NCBI RefSeq assembly: GCF_025999835.1
Contig: NZ_AP025628.1
Coordinates: 1,922,001 to 1,986,000, forward strand
Length of the DNA: 64,000 bases
Origin: Caldinitratiruptor microaerophilus
GTDB taxonomy: Bacteria; Bacillota; Sulfobacillia; Symbiobacteriales; ZC4RG38
Reading direction: 5' to 3'
Part shown: positions 15,962 to 24,685 of the stretch, in pieces
Layout of the letters: every line of letters starts with the position of its first letter
How positions within the stretch are numbered: the stretch's first letter is position 1
Notes under the pieces: model-generated
Databases searched by the model: none
What the model was told of the DNA's origin: nothing
Seen by the model: the letters and a program-made list of their open reading frames with translations, nothing else
Position numbers and translations under genes: made by a program

Positions 15962-18685
15962 CTAAGCCCGCATCTGGGCGCCGATCCGGGTCAGGGCGGC
16001 GCGGATCCGCGCCATCGCCTCCTCCACCTCGGCGTCGGTCAGCGTGCGCTCGGGCGACCGGAAGGTGAGCGAGAACGCCAGGCTGCGCCGGCCCGGCGGG
16101 ACAGGCTCGCCCTCGTAGACGTCGAAGAGCCGCACGTCCTCCAGGAGGTCGCCGCCCGAGTCCTGGATGACCCCGGCCACGGCCCCTGCCGGCACCGTCC
16201 GGTCGAGCACGAGCGCCAGGTCCCGGGTCACCGCCGGGAAGCGCGGCACCGGCCGGTACGTCCGCAGCGCCGGCACCTGGGCGGCAACGGGATCGAGGTC
16301 GACCTCCGCGGCCACCGGGCGTCCCGGCAGATCCCACGCCGCGGCGACGAGCGGGTGCACCTCGCCCAGGACGCCGGCGGGCCTCCCGCCGATCAGCAGC
16401 CGGGCGCTGCGCCCCGGGTGCAGCCACGGGACCCCGGCGCCCTCCACCACGGTCGCCGCCACGCCGACGCTGGAGAGGGCGTGCAGGAGCACCCCCTTCA
16501 GCCAGTAGAAGTCCGCCGGGCGCTCGGGGTGGTTCCATCCCACCGGCACGGCGAGGCCGTGGGCGGCGATACCGATCCGGAGGTCCTCCACGGCGGGCGA
16601 CCGCGCCGGGTCGGGCTCCCCTGCCTGCGCGCCGGCGTCCGCCGGCCGGTACACCCGGGCGATCTCGAAGACGGCCAGGTCGCGCACCTGCCGGTACACA
16701 TTGTACTGGAGCACGTCCAAAAGGGAGGGCACCAGCAGCGTGCGCAGGACGGAGCGCTCCTCGTAGAGCGGGTTCTGGACCGTGAGGACGCGGCGGGCCG
16801 GGTCGTCGGGGGCGAGGCGCAGCCGGTCCAGCACCGCCGGCGAGGTGAGGCTGTGGGTGAGCACCTCGTCCAGGCCGGCGCCGGCCAGCGCCCGCCGGAG
16901 GGCCAGCACGATCTCCTGCCGGCGGCTGCGGGAACCCCGCACGGCCGGTCCCCGGGGAAGGGTGGGTTCGATCCGGTCGTAGCCGTGCTGGCGTGCCACC
17001 TCTTCGGCCAGGTCGTCCTCGATGGCCAGGTCCGGACGGCGGGTGGGGACGACCGCCACGAGGAGCCCGGCCTCGTCCGCCGCCCAGCGCCGCACGGTCT
17101 CGCCGGCCCGGAGGATCTCCCCGCGCGCGGCCGCCGCCCAGGTCCGGTAGGCGACGTCGTCGGCCGGCACGGGGCTGACCGCGTGCATGGCGGCCCACAC
17201 GGGCAGCTCGTCCGCCGGGTCGGAGGGGTCGGCGACCTCGGACGCGACGCCGCGGGCCGCTCCGGCGCCGCCGCCCACCCCCTGCTGCTCCGGTCGCAGG
17301 TCGGGCATCGCGCCCGCGGCCTCGAGCCGCGGCAGGTCGAAGAGCATCAGGTCCTCGCCCGGCAGCACCACCAGCCCGAGGCGGCGCAGGTAGCCGGCCG
17401 CCTCGTCGAGCGAGAGTGGCAGCCCGAGCACGGTCCGCAGCCGCCGCAGCCGCAGGGGGATCACCCGGGGAACGAAGGGCCGGGGGTACACGTCGAGCAC
17501 CCCGGGCACGACCCGCCCGCCGGCGATCTCCGCCAGGAGCTGCGCCGCCCGGTCGAGGGCCCGCACCACGCCGGAGGGGTCGACGCCCTTGGTGAAGCGG
17601 GCGGACGCCTCGGAGGGAAGTCCGTATCGCCGGCTCGTCCGCCGGTTGTTGATGCCGTCGAACACGGCGGCCTCGAGGAACACGTTCGTGGTCGACTCGG
17701 TGACCTCCGAGTCCTCGCCGCCCATCACGCCGGCGATGACCTGCGGCCGCTCGGCGTCGGCGATCACCAGCACGTCCGGGTCGAGCACCCGCTCCTGCCC
17801 GTCCAGGGTGACGATCCGCTCGCCGGGCCGGGCCCGCCGGGCGATGATCTGCTTCCCGCCGATCCGGTCGTAGTTGAAGGCGTGGAGCGGCTGGCCGAGC
17901 TCCATCATGACGAAGTTCGTGACGTCGACCACGTTGTTGATCGGCCGCATCCCGGCCGCCCGGATGCGCCGCTGGAGCCACGCCGGCGAAGGGCCGACCT
18001 TCACGCCGGTGACGAGCCGGCCGGCGTACCGCGGGCAGAGGTCGGGGTCGTCGATGCGGATGGCGATGTAGTCGGCGATGTGGCCGTCCCCGTCCTCGCG
18101 GAGCGTGATCTCCGGCCACCGCACGGCCCGGCCGGTGAGGGCGGCGTACTCGATCGCCACCCCGATCATGGACTGGCAGTGCGAGGCGTAGTTCGTCGTC
18201 AGCTCCAGCTCCAGGACCGTGTCGTCCAGGCCGAGGAGGGCGCGGCAGTCCGCGCCGACCGGGACGTCGGGGGGCAGGATCAGGATCCGGTCGCCGCCCT
18301 CCGGGATGCCGAGCTCCTCCGGGGAGCACAGCATCCCCTCCGACTTCACCCCCCGGAACTCGGCCACCCCGATCTCCCGCCCGCCGGCGATGCGGGCGCC
18401 CGGCACGGCCACCGGCACCCGGTCGCCCTCCCGGACGTTCGTGGCCCCGGTGACGATCTGGAGGCGCCGCCCCGCCCCCACGTCGACGGTGCAGACGAAG
18501 AGGTTCGGGGCGGAGGGGTGGCGCTCCACCGCCTCGACGTGGCCGGCCACGACCCCGCGCACGTCGGGGTCGGGCCCCTGGACGCCCTCCACCGCCAGGC
18601 CCACCCCGGTCAGCCGGCCGGCCACCTCGGCCGGCGGCTCGGCGACGTCCACGTAATCCCTGAGCCAGTCCAGTGAGACCCGCAT
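15962..18685 (-). CDS. pheT: Phenylalanyl-tRNA synthetase beta subunit, with B5-domain insertion
   Basis: Beta chain of the alpha2-beta2 enzyme, 907 aa, about 100 longer than usual. Recognisable parts: N-terminal tRNA-binding (OB) domain with VCTVDVG, the B3/B4 editing region (NYASHCQSMIGVAIEYAALTG, PINNVVDVTNFVMMELGQPLHAF), the B5 domain (about 400-555), catalytic-like B6/B7 (DEVLTHSLTSP, NPLYEERSVLRTLLVPSLL) and the C-terminal anticodon-binding FDX domain (FPAVTRDLALVLD). The B5 domain is split between GLVVLPGED and GLLVAVVPTRRPD by about 93 Ala/Gly/Asp-rich residues (446-538). Start ATG at 18685, 12 nt after pheS; both are under the Phe T-box. Confidence 0.95.
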   Translation of the reverse strand: MRVSLDWLRDYVDVAEPPAEVAGRLTGVGLAVEGVQGPDPDVRGVVAGHVEAVERHPSAPNLFVCTVDVGAGRRLQIVTGATNVREGDRVPVAVPGARIAGGREIGVAEFRGVKSEGMLCSPEELGIPEGGDRILILPPDVPVGADCRALLGLDDTVLELELTTNYASHCQSMIGVAIEYAALTGRAVRWPEITLREDGDGHIADYIAIRIDDPDLCPRYAGRLVTGVKVGPSPAWLQRRIRAAGMRPINNVVDVTNFVMMELGQPLHAFNYDRIGGKQIIARRARPGERIVTLDGQERVLDPDVLVIADAERPQVIAGVMGGEDSEVTESTTNVFLEAAVFDGINNRRTSRRYGLPSEASARFTKGVDPSGVVRALDRAAQLLAEIAGGRVVPGVLDVYPRPFVPRVIPLRLRRLRTVLGLPLSLDEAAGYLRRLGLVVLPGEDLMLFDLPRLEAAGAMPDLRPEQQGVGGGAGAARGVASEVADPSDPADELPVWAAMHAVSPVPADDVAYRTWAAAARGEILRAGETVRRWAADEAGLLVAVVPTRRPDLAIEDDLAEEVARQHGYDRIEPTLPRGPAVRGSRSRRQEIVLALRRALAGAGLDEVLTHSLTSPAVLDRLRLAPDDPARRVLTVQNPLYEERSVLRTLLVPSLLDVLQYNVYRQVRDLAVFEIARVYRPADAGAQAGEPDPARSPAVEDLRIGIAAHGLAVPVGWNHPERPADFYWLKGVLLHALSSVGVAATVVEGAGVPWLHPGRSARLLIGGRPAGVLGEVHPLVAAAWDLPGRPVAAEVDLDPVAAQVPALRTYRPVPRFPAVTRDLALVLDRTVPAGAVAGVIQDSGGDLLEDVRLFDVYEGEPVPPGRRSLAFSLTFRSPERTLTDAEVEEAMARIRAALTRIGAQMRA

Positions 18686-18697
18686 CCCGCCGCCCTC

Positions 18698-19723
18698 CTA
18701 GAACTGCCGGACGAAGCGCATGTCGCCGGCGATGAAGTGCCGGAGGTCGTCGACCCCGTACAGGATCATCGCCACCCGCTCGATGCCCATCCCGAAGGCG
18801 AAGCCGGTGACCTCGTCCGGGTCGTAGCCGCCGTTGCGCAGGACCGTGGGGTGAACCATGCCCGAGCCCAGGATCTCGATCCACCCCGTCTCCTTGCACA
18901 CCCGGCAGCCGCTGCCGCCGCAGAACGGGCAGGAGACGTCGACCTCGGCGCTCGGCTCCGTGAAGGGGAAGTACGACGGGCGCATCCGCACGCGGGAGTC
19001 GGGCCCGAACAGCCCCCGCGCCATCTCCAGGAGCGTTCCCTTCAGGTCGCCCATGCTGATGCCCCGGTCGACCACCAGGCCCTCCACCTGGTGGAACATC
19101 GACAGGTGGGTGGCGTCCTCCGTGTCCCGCCGGAACACGCGGCCGGGGACGATGATGCGCACGGGCAGCCGGGGGGCCACCTGCTGCATGTAGCGCACCT
19201 GGGTGTTGGAGGTATGGGTGCGCAGGAGCACGTCCTCGCCTTCGATGAAGAGACTGTCCTGCGCGTCCCGGGCCGGGTGCCCCTTGGGGATGTTGAGCGC
19301 CTCAAAGTTGTACCAGTCCGTCTCCACCTCGGGGCCCTCCGCCACCTCGTAGCCCATGCCGATGAAGATGTCCTCGATCCGCTCCCAGACCTGCCGGAGC
19401 AGGTGGAGGTGTCCCCGGGGCACGGGTGTGCCGGGCAGCGTGACGTCGATCCGTTCCGCCTCCAGCCGGGCCGCCAGCTCGACCTCCTGAAGCACCCGCT
19501 CCCGCTCGGCCAGCGCCGCCTCGATGGCTGCCCTCGCCTCGTTGGCGGCGGCCCCGAGCGTCCGCCGCACGTCGGGCGGCAGCCGGCCGATCTGCCCGAG
19601 CAGCCGGCTCAGCTCGGACTTCTTGCCCAGGTAGCGCACCCGCAACTCCCGCAGCTCGGCCGTCGACCCGGCCGACTGCACCGCGGCCAGCGCCTCCGCC
19701 CGGATGCGCCCGACCTCGTCCAT
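18698..19723 (-). CDS. pheS: Phenylalanyl-tRNA synthetase alpha subunit
   Basis: Catalytic class II subunit of 341 aa. An N-terminal coiled coil (to about residue 85) precedes the catalytic core with DTEDATHLSMFHQVEG (motif 2 region) and GFAFGMGIERVAMI (motif 3). A CPFCGGSGC...C cluster before motif 3 could bind zinc; similar cysteines occur in many bacterial PheS proteins. Start ATG 19723 is preceded by GGAGGG; the open frame further upstream only reflects the T-box leader. First gene of the T-box-controlled pheST unit. Confidence 0.96.
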   Translation of the reverse strand: MDEVGRIRAEALAAVQSAGSTAELRELRVRYLGKKSELSRLLGQIGRLPPDVRRTLGAAANEARAAIEAALAERERVLQEVELAARLEAERIDVTLPGTPVPRGHLHLLRQVWERIEDIFIGMGYEVAEGPEVETDWYNFEALNIPKGHPARDAQDSLFIEGEDVLLRTHTSNTQVRYMQQVAPRLPVRIIVPGRVFRRDTEDATHLSMFHQVEGLVVDRGISMGDLKGTLLEMARGLFGPDSRVRMRPSYFPFTEPSAEVDVSCPFCGGSGCRVCKETGWIEILGSGMVHPTVLRNGGYDPDEVTGFAFGMGIERVAMILYGVDDLRHFIAGDMRFVRQF

Positions 19724-19779
19724 TCTCGCTCGCCCTCCGCTCTGCGCTGCTGCCGGTCCCGCCGGTGGGCCGGCACCGC

Positions 19780-20136
19780 GAGAACGCTCCCGTCCCCATG
19801 GGACGGGAGCGTTCTCCCGCGGTACCACCCATGTTAGGCCCTCGCGGACCTCCCTCGTCGCAGGCGCCAGCACCCGCAGGCGCTCCGCCCTCCCCGCTAA
19901 CGCCGGGGCTACGGCCGCACCTACGCACGGGCCGCCAGCGGCGCTGCCCGCTTCAGCACGGCTGCTCGGGAGGGAACTTCCCCCTGCCGGCGGAGCGAGG
20001 GCTTGCAGCCACGGCCCCCGTCTCTGGACACCGCCCCTGCAGGCGTACTTTCCTCCGTCATCGCCGGTTCACAAAACAGGTGCGGGGCGCCCGGCACCCC
20101 GCCTCGCCCGCCGGCTCCGGCGGTCGGCTCCATGTA
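19780..20136 (-). promoter_or_regulatory. T-box leader for pheST (tRNA-Phe)
   Basis: Minus-strand leader with stem I features (GGAGGAAAGTACG, CCAGAGA, GGCTGCAAG), a candidate specifier TTC = Phe at 19974-19976, the T-box core GGTGGTACCGCGG (TGGTACC at 19821-19827, pairing with a discriminator A), and a 17-bp terminator stem (19780-19816, loop ATG). Uncharged tRNA-Phe should favour read-through. The terminator has no U-run after it. Confidence 0.92.
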
Positions 20137-20142
20137 GTCCTG

Positions 20143-20171
20143 ATCTTACCACAACCCTACTGGAGTGTGAA
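20143..20171 (-). promoter_or_regulatory. Promoter of the pheST T-box operon
   Basis: TTCACA (20166-20171) and TAAGAT (20143-20148) with 17-bp spacing, minus strand. The -35 lies inside the end of the YqzL-like gene. Confidence 0.7.
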
Positions 20172-20255
20172 GCGCTTGTAGAGGAGGTAGGCGATGACCG
20201 AACCCGTCCGGAGGAAGAGGTCCCAAAAGACCTGGGCTGGCGTCAGCGGTACCAC
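20157..20255 (-). CDS. YqzL-like microprotein
   Basis: Very short protein (32 codons from GTG 20255; 29 if a CTG at 20246 is used). The C-terminal part FWDLFLRTGSVIAYLLYKR matches the pattern of the Firmicute YqzL-like family (W...F..TGs...YLLYK), whose function is unknown. GGAAAGGG sits directly upstream, too close to the GTG but well placed for the CTG. It has its own promoter at 20295-20324 and lies between the TrmH-type methylase and the pheS promoter. Start choice is uncertain; the family match is by recall of the pattern. Confidence 0.6.
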   Translation of the reverse strand: MVPLTPAQVFWDLFLRTGSVIAYLLYKRFTLQ

Positions 20256-20294
20256 TCCCTTTCCAGCAGGGTTTGGACTTGTCTGACACCGGGC

Positions 20295-20324
20295 ATTGTA
20301 CCACAGCCCGCCTCCGAGGCGCAA
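20295..20324 (-). promoter_or_regulatory. Promoter of the YqzL-like gene
   Basis: TTGCGC (20319-20324) and TACAAT (20295-20300), 18-bp spacing, minus strand. The -10 is a 5/6 match. Confidence 0.55.
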
Positions 20325-20441
20325 CGGAGAGGCCTCCCGCACGGGGCGAGCCGGCGCTACCTCCCACGGTGCGTGAAGCGGCGGTACGCCGAACGGCATG
20401 CGGTCGGCGCAGGCCGAACGGCCCCCGTCCCGCCCGCACGT

Positions 20442-21287
20442 TCACCCTCCCCGCTGGCGAAGCGCCTCGTACAGGAGCAGTGTACCGGCGATGGCGGCGT
20501 TCAGGCTTTCCGCCTCCCCGGGCATGGGGATCCGGACAGTCCCGCCGGCGGCCCGGCGGAAGGCCGGCGACGGCCCCCGGGCCTCGCTGCCCACGACGAG
20601 GGCGAGGGGGCGCCGCCAGTCGACCTCCCAGGGCAGCCGCTCGCCCCGGGCGTCGGCCACCACGATGGGCACGCCGGCCTGCCGCAGCCGGGCGACCACC
20701 GCCTCCGGGTCCGGCTCGACGGCCACCGGAAGCCGGAACAGGCCGCCCATGGCGGCCCGGACGACCTTCGGCGCCCACGGGTCGGCCGCCCCGCCGGTGG
20801 CCACGAGCCCGGCAGCGCCCAGGGCGTGCGCCGACCGCACCAGCGTGCCGAGGTTTCCCGGGTCCTGCAGCCCGTCGGCGACCACGAGCGGGCCGGCCGC
20901 ACGGCGCGCCCGGTCGCCCGGCGGCGCAGCCAGAGCGACTGATGCGACGAGCTCCTCGAGGGTGCGCCCCGGGATGCGGAACACGGCCAGGAGCCCCTGC
21001 GGCGTGACGGTGTCGGCCACCCGGGCGAGGAGGTCGGCAGGCACCCGCACCCGGCGGACGCCGGCAGCCGCCAGCCCGTCGAGCACCCCGGCCGCTTCCC
21101 GCCGGGCCGCAAGCTCGTCCGTGTAGAGCGCCACCTCGAGGGTCACCCCGGCCCGCAGCGCCTCCTCGGCGAGCCGCACGCCCTCCAGGATGGAGCAGCC
21201 CTCGGCCTCCCGGTCCCGGCGGCGGGTCGCCAGCGCCCGGACGCGCTTCAGCAGCGGATTGCGGGCGCTCGTGATGGCCTCAGCCAC
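20442..21287 (-). CDS. TrmH/SpoU family RNA 2'-O-methyltransferase
   Basis: SAM-dependent RNA methyltransferase of 281 aa. N-terminal substrate-binding domain (SARNPLLKRVRAL, EGVRLAEEA) is followed by the knotted SPOUT domain with its three motifs: DGLQDPGNLGTLVRSA, LVVGSEARGPS and VRIPMPGEAESLNAAIAG. This is the RlmB/TsnR-type architecture that modifies 23S rRNA or tRNA; the exact target is not readable. ATG overlaps the end of the downstream-of-ktrB ktrA gene by 8 nt, so it is likely the last gene of the ktr cluster. Confidence 0.92.
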   Translation of the reverse strand: MAEAITSARNPLLKRVRALATRRRDREAEGCSILEGVRLAEEALRAGVTLEVALYTDELAARREAAGVLDGLAAAGVRRVRVPADLLARVADTVTPQGLLAVFRIPGRTLEELVASVALAAPPGDRARRAAGPLVVADGLQDPGNLGTLVRSAHALGAAGLVATGGAADPWAPKVVRAAMGGLFRLPVAVEPDPEAVVARLRQAGVPIVVADARGERLPWEVDWRRPLALVVGSEARGPSPAFRRAAGGTVRIPMPGEAESLNAAIAGTLLLYEALRQRGG

Positions 21288-21948
21288 CGGCCGGCGACTC
21301 CTCCAGCTCCTGCAGGCGGCTCAGGCTCGTGGGGTCGCCCGCCACCACCAGGATGTCGCCCTCGTAGATCACGTCGTCCGAACCGGGGTTCACCAGCACG
21401 TCCTCGCCGCGGCGGATCGCCATGACGTTCAGGCGGAAGCGGGCGCGCAGGTTCAGGTCCCGGAGCGAGCGGCCGAACATGGCCGGGCTGGCCGGCACCT
21501 CGACCACCCGGTAGCCGGGCGAGAGCTCGATCGAGTCCAGCGCCACGCCGGTGAGGATGTGGTGGGCCACCCGCACCCCCATGTCGCGCTCGGGGTAGAT
21601 GACCTGGTCCGCGCCGATCTTCTCCAGCAGCTTGCCGTGCAGGTCGCTCGACGCCTTCGCCACCACCCGCGGCACCCCGGCCTCCTTGAGGAGGAGAGTG
21701 ATGAGGGTGCTCTCCTGCAGGTCCCCGCCGACCGCCATGATCACCGCGTCGAAGTTGCGCAGCCCGAGGGCGCGGATCTGCTCCTCGTCGGTGCAGTCCG
21801 CCTCCACCACGTGGGTCAGCTCGTGGCGCATCTGGTTCACCCGGGCGTGGTCGCGGTCGATCCCCATCACCTGGTGACCCAGGCTCTCGAGCGTGCGGGC
21901 CACACTGGAGCCGAAGCGGCCGAGGCCGATGACGGCGAACTGCTTCAC
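21280..21948 (-). CDS. ktrA: KtrA/TrkA-type K+ channel regulatory subunit (second copy)
   Basis: Cytoplasmic RCK gating protein of 222 aa. An N-terminal RCK_N Rossmann domain with GLGRFGSSVARTL binds nucleotide (ATP/ADP or NAD(H) in relatives), and a C-terminal RCK_C domain (from about 135; VVEVPASPAMFGRSLRDLNLR) can bind c-di-AMP in KtrA homologues. It overlaps the ktrB stop by 4 nt and is followed, also overlapping, by the methylase. A paralogue lies on the other side of ktrB, so one pore gene is flanked by two regulators. Confidence 0.92.
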   Translation of the reverse strand: MKQFAVIGLGRFGSSVARTLESLGHQVMGIDRDHARVNQMRHELTHVVEADCTDEEQIRALGLRNFDAVIMAVGGDLQESTLITLLLKEAGVPRVVAKASSDLHGKLLEKIGADQVIYPERDMGVRVAHHILTGVALDSIELSPGYRVVEVPASPAMFGRSLRDLNLRARFRLNVMAIRRGEDVLVNPGSDDVIYEGDILVVAGDPTSLSRLQELEESPAGG

Positions 21949-23306
21949 CCGATCATCACCCGCTCGTCGGGGAATTGCACGTCGGGCGCCGGGGCGCGGC
22001 GCTCGGCAAGGGCGACCGCCAGCGTCAGGGGCCCGACGCGCCCCGTGTACATCATCAGCGCGATCAGGAGCTTACCGGCGGTGGTGAGGTCCGGGGTGAT
22101 GCCGGTCGAGAGGCCGACCGTGCCGAAGGCCGAGGTCGTCTCGAAGAGGATCGGGGTCAGGTCGCGCCCCTCCGTGACGAGCAAGGTCGCGGTTACCAGA
22201 AGCACCCAGCCGGCGGCGATGGCGGCGATCACCCACGCCTTGCGGAGGAGGTCGTTGGGCAGGCGTCTCCCCCATACGTGCACGTCTTCCCATCCCCGGA
22301 CCGCCGCCCGGATCGTCAGCACGACGGTCGCGAACGTGGTGGTCTTGATGCCGCCCCCCGTGCCTCCCGGGGAAGCGCCGATGTACATGAGGGCGATCAC
22401 CAGGAGCAGGGTGACCGGCCGGAGCTCACCGGTGGGAATGACCTCGAACCCGGCCGTGCGCGGGGTGACGGCCGTGAAGAACGCCGCCAGGGGCCGGGCA
22501 AGCGGCGGTAGGGCCCCGAGCGTCTTCGGGTTCGACCACTCGAGCGCGAGGACGGCGGCGAAGCCGCCGGCGACCAGGCAGGCGGTGGTCGCCAGGGCCA
22601 TGCGGGAGTGCAGGCTCAGGCGGTGCCAGTGCAGGCGGGTGCGCCGCAGGTCCTGGATGACCGTGAAGCCGATGCCCCCGACCATGAGCAGCGCGGCCAC
22701 CGTGAGGACCACGACCGGGTCGGTCGCAAAGGGCTTCAGGCTCACGTGGAAGAGGTCGAAGCCCGCGTTGGCGAATGCGGAGATGGCGTGGAAGACGGCC
22801 AGCCAGGCCGCCCGCAGGGGCGGGTAGTCCCCGAGGAATCGCAGGAAGAGGATCAGCGCCCCGGTCCCCTCGATGACCACGGTGACCTTCAGAACCTCCT
22901 GGACCAGCCGCACCATCCCGGCCGGGGCCCACTGGCCGAAGGCTTCCTGCAGGACCACCCGTTCCCGGAGCGAGACCCGCCGCCCCAGGATCAGCGCCAC
23001 GGCCACGGAGAGCACGGTGATCCCGAGCCCGCCGATCTGGATCAGGCTCAGGATCACGATCTGCCCGAAGAGGGAGAAGTCCCCGGCCGTGTCGAGGACG
23101 ACGAGGCCGGTCACGCAGACCGCCGAGGTCGCCGTGAACAGGGCGTTCACCACGCCGACGCTCTGACCCGTCGCGCTGCTGACCGGCAGCGAGAGCAGCA
23201 CCGTGCCCACGAGGATGAGCAGGGCGAAGCCCGTCACCAGCACCCGCGCGGGGCTGAAGAGGACGTGGCGGCGGCGGGCAGCCAGCACAGGCAGCCCGAG
23301 CCTCAT
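21945..23306 (-). CDS. ktrB: KtrB/TrkH-type K+ transporter pore subunit
   Basis: Membrane pore protein of 453 aa with four M1-P-M2 repeats. Selectivity-filter loops are visible as TSAVCVTGL, SAFANAGFD, TPRTAGFE and TSAFGTVGLS, the usual TxxGxxG-like glycines. A segment GASPGGTGGGIKTTT corresponds to the intramembrane gating loop of repeat 3 in KtrB. GGAGGAG precedes the ATG. Overlaps both flanking ktrA genes (ATGA junctions), so the three subunits are translationally coupled. Takes up K+ (or Na+-coupled K+). Confidence 0.93.
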   Translation of the reverse strand: MRLGLPVLAARRRHVLFSPARVLVTGFALLILVGTVLLSLPVSSATGQSVGVVNALFTATSAVCVTGLVVLDTAGDFSLFGQIVILSLIQIGGLGITVLSVAVALILGRRVSLRERVVLQEAFGQWAPAGMVRLVQEVLKVTVVIEGTGALILFLRFLGDYPPLRAAWLAVFHAISAFANAGFDLFHVSLKPFATDPVVVLTVAALLMVGGIGFTVIQDLRRTRLHWHRLSLHSRMALATTACLVAGGFAAVLALEWSNPKTLGALPPLARPLAAFFTAVTPRTAGFEVIPTGELRPVTLLLVIALMYIGASPGGTGGGIKTTTFATVVLTIRAAVRGWEDVHVWGRRLPNDLLRKAWVIAAIAAGWVLLVTATLLVTEGRDLTPILFETTSAFGTVGLSTGITPDLTTAGKLLIALMMYTGRVGPLTLAVALAERRAPAPDVQFPDERVMIG

Positions 23307-23956
23307 GCGTTCTCCTCCAGTTCCCGGATCCCCCGGTCCGGACCGAGCAGGACCAGGATGTCCCCCAGCTGGACAACCTCGTCGGCGCGTGGGGCCACCA
23401 GCGTGCGACGGCCACGCTGGATGGCCATCACGTTCACCTCGTAACGCTGGGACAGGGCAAGCTCGCGGAGGCTCTTGCCGGCCAGCCGCGGCCCGGCCAC
23501 CAGCTCGATCATGCTGTGCGACGGCGAGAGCTGCACGTACTCGGTGACGTTGGCGGACACCAGGTTGTGCGCCACGCGGACCCCCATGTCGCGCTGCGGA
23601 TACACCACCCGGTCCGCCCCGCAGCGGGTCAGCGCCTTGCCATGGGCGTCGCTGATCGCCTTGGCGATCACCCGCCGCACCCCGAGCTCCTTGAAGGCCA
23701 GGGTGGTGAGGATGCTCGCCTCCATGCTGTTGCCGATGGCCACCACGGCCACGTCGCACCCCTGGACGCCCAGGACCCGCAGCGACTCCATGTCGGTGCA
23801 GTCGCACCGAGCCACGCGGGGCAGCACGTGCGACATCTCCTGCACGCGCTCCGGGTCGACGTCCAGGGCGAGCACCGACTGGCCTTCCTCGACCAGGGTC
23901 CGGGCCACGGCCCGGCCAAAGCGGCCGAGGCCCGCGACCACGAAGAAACGGGGCAC
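23303..23956 (-). CDS. ktrA: KtrA/TrkA-type K+ channel regulatory subunit (first copy)
   Basis: RCK protein of 217 aa with Rossmann motif GLGRFGRAVARTL and an RCK_C domain from about residue 135 (MIELVAGPRLAGKSLREL). Start chosen as GTG 23956 (VPRFFVVAGLG) with GGGTGGG 7 nt upstream; longer forms would add an Arg/Gly-rich extension over the rplT terminator. First gene of the ktr cluster, 93 nt after rplT, separated by an intrinsic terminator. Related to but clearly divergent from the second copy, which suggests a hetero-assembly or two alternative gating rings. Confidence 0.9.
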   Translation of the reverse strand: MPRFFVVAGLGRFGRAVARTLVEEGQSVLALDVDPERVQEMSHVLPRVARCDCTDMESLRVLGVQGCDVAVVAIGNSMEASILTTLAFKELGVRRVIAKAISDAHGKALTRCGADRVVYPQRDMGVRVAHNLVSANVTEYVQLSPSHSMIELVAGPRLAGKSLRELALSQRYEVNVMAIQRGRRTLVAPRADEVVQLGDILVLLGPDRGIRELEENA

Positions 23957-24000
23957 CCGCAACACCCACCCGTCCGGCCCGCCTCGGCGGTCCGGGTCCT

Positions 24001-24041
24001 CAAAAGGGAGACGACCCGACCGCTCCCCGCAGCCGGGTCGT
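24001..24041 (-). terminator. Terminator after rplT
   Basis: ACGACCCG/CGGGTCGT stem (15-nt loop) followed by CTCCCTTTTG on the minus strand, 9 nt after the rplT stop. Confidence 0.7.
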
Positions 24042-24049
24042 GGGGCCAC

Positions 24050-24403
24050 TCACAGGCTGGCTTTGGCGCGCTGCACGAGTTCCTCGAAGGCCCGGGCATC
24101 CCGGACCGCGAGGTCTGCGAGCATCTTCCGGTTGATGGCGATGCCCGCCCGCTTGAGGCCGTTCATCAGGCGGCTGTAGGAGAGACCGCTCTGGCGGGCG
24201 GCGGCGTTGATGCGCGCGATCCACAGACGCCGGAAGTTCCGCTTGTTCTGACGGCGGTCCCGGCGGGCGTAATCCAGGGCGTGCAGCACCTGCTCGTTGG
24301 CTGCGCGGAACAGCTTGGACCGGCCAGCGTAGTACCCCTTCGCCAGCTTCAGGATCTTCTTGTGCCGCCTCCGCGTGCGCGGGCCGCCCTTGACGCGAGC
24401 CAC
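24050..24403 (-). CDS. rplT: 50S ribosomal protein L20
   Basis: L20 of 117 aa, standard length, with the conserved [23 protein letters not shown] start and [12 protein letters not shown] centre. It binds 23S rRNA early in assembly and, in Firmicutes, can repress its own infC-rpmI-rplT mRNA through the leader. 22 nt downstream of rpmI. Confidence 0.98.
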   Translation of the reverse strand: MARVKGGPRTRRRHKKILKLAKGYYAGRSKLFRAANEQVLHALDYARRDRRQNKRNFRRLWIARINAAARQSGLSYSRLMNGLKRAGIAINRKMLADLAVRDARAFEELVQRAKASL

Positions 24404-24425
24404 GACAGATCCCTCCTCCGTTCAG

Positions 24426-24623
24426 CTACGCATAAGGAAGCAGGCGCCGGACCTTCTTCTCCATGGTCTCGGCCACCACCGTCGACTGACGGAGGCGGCG
24501 CTTGCGCCGGCTCGACTTGTGCGTGAGAAGGTGGCTCCTCCAGCCCTTGCTCCGCTTGAAGCGGCCCGTCGCGGTGAGCCGGAAGCGCTTGGCGGCGCCC
24601 CGGTGGGTCTTCATCTTCGGCAC
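24426..24623 (-). CDS. rpmI: 50S ribosomal protein L35
   Basis: L35 of 65 aa ([20 protein letters not shown]...). The GTG start at 24623 is chosen because AAGGAG lies 8 nt upstream and it gives the standard length; the open frame continues a few codons upstream. Lies between infC and rplT in the universal order. Confidence 0.96.
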   Translation of the reverse strand: MPKMKTHRGAAKRFRLTATGRFKRSKGWRSHLLTHKSSRRKRRLRQSTVVAETMEKKVRRLLPYA

Positions 24624-24685
24624 CTTGTCCACTCCTTCTTGTATCGAGGGCACCGGCCCGCGCGGCGGGCGCGGGTGCCGGCAAC

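Noticed and set aside
15953-18676. 907-codon plus-strand open frame
   Set aside because: Antisense to pheT, no ribosome site, low-information His/Arg/Gly/Pro-rich translation.
20241-20262. GTGGTACCGC next to the YqzL-like start, like a T-box core
   Set aside because: No stem I, specifier or antiterminator partner; it lies at the start codon of the small gene.
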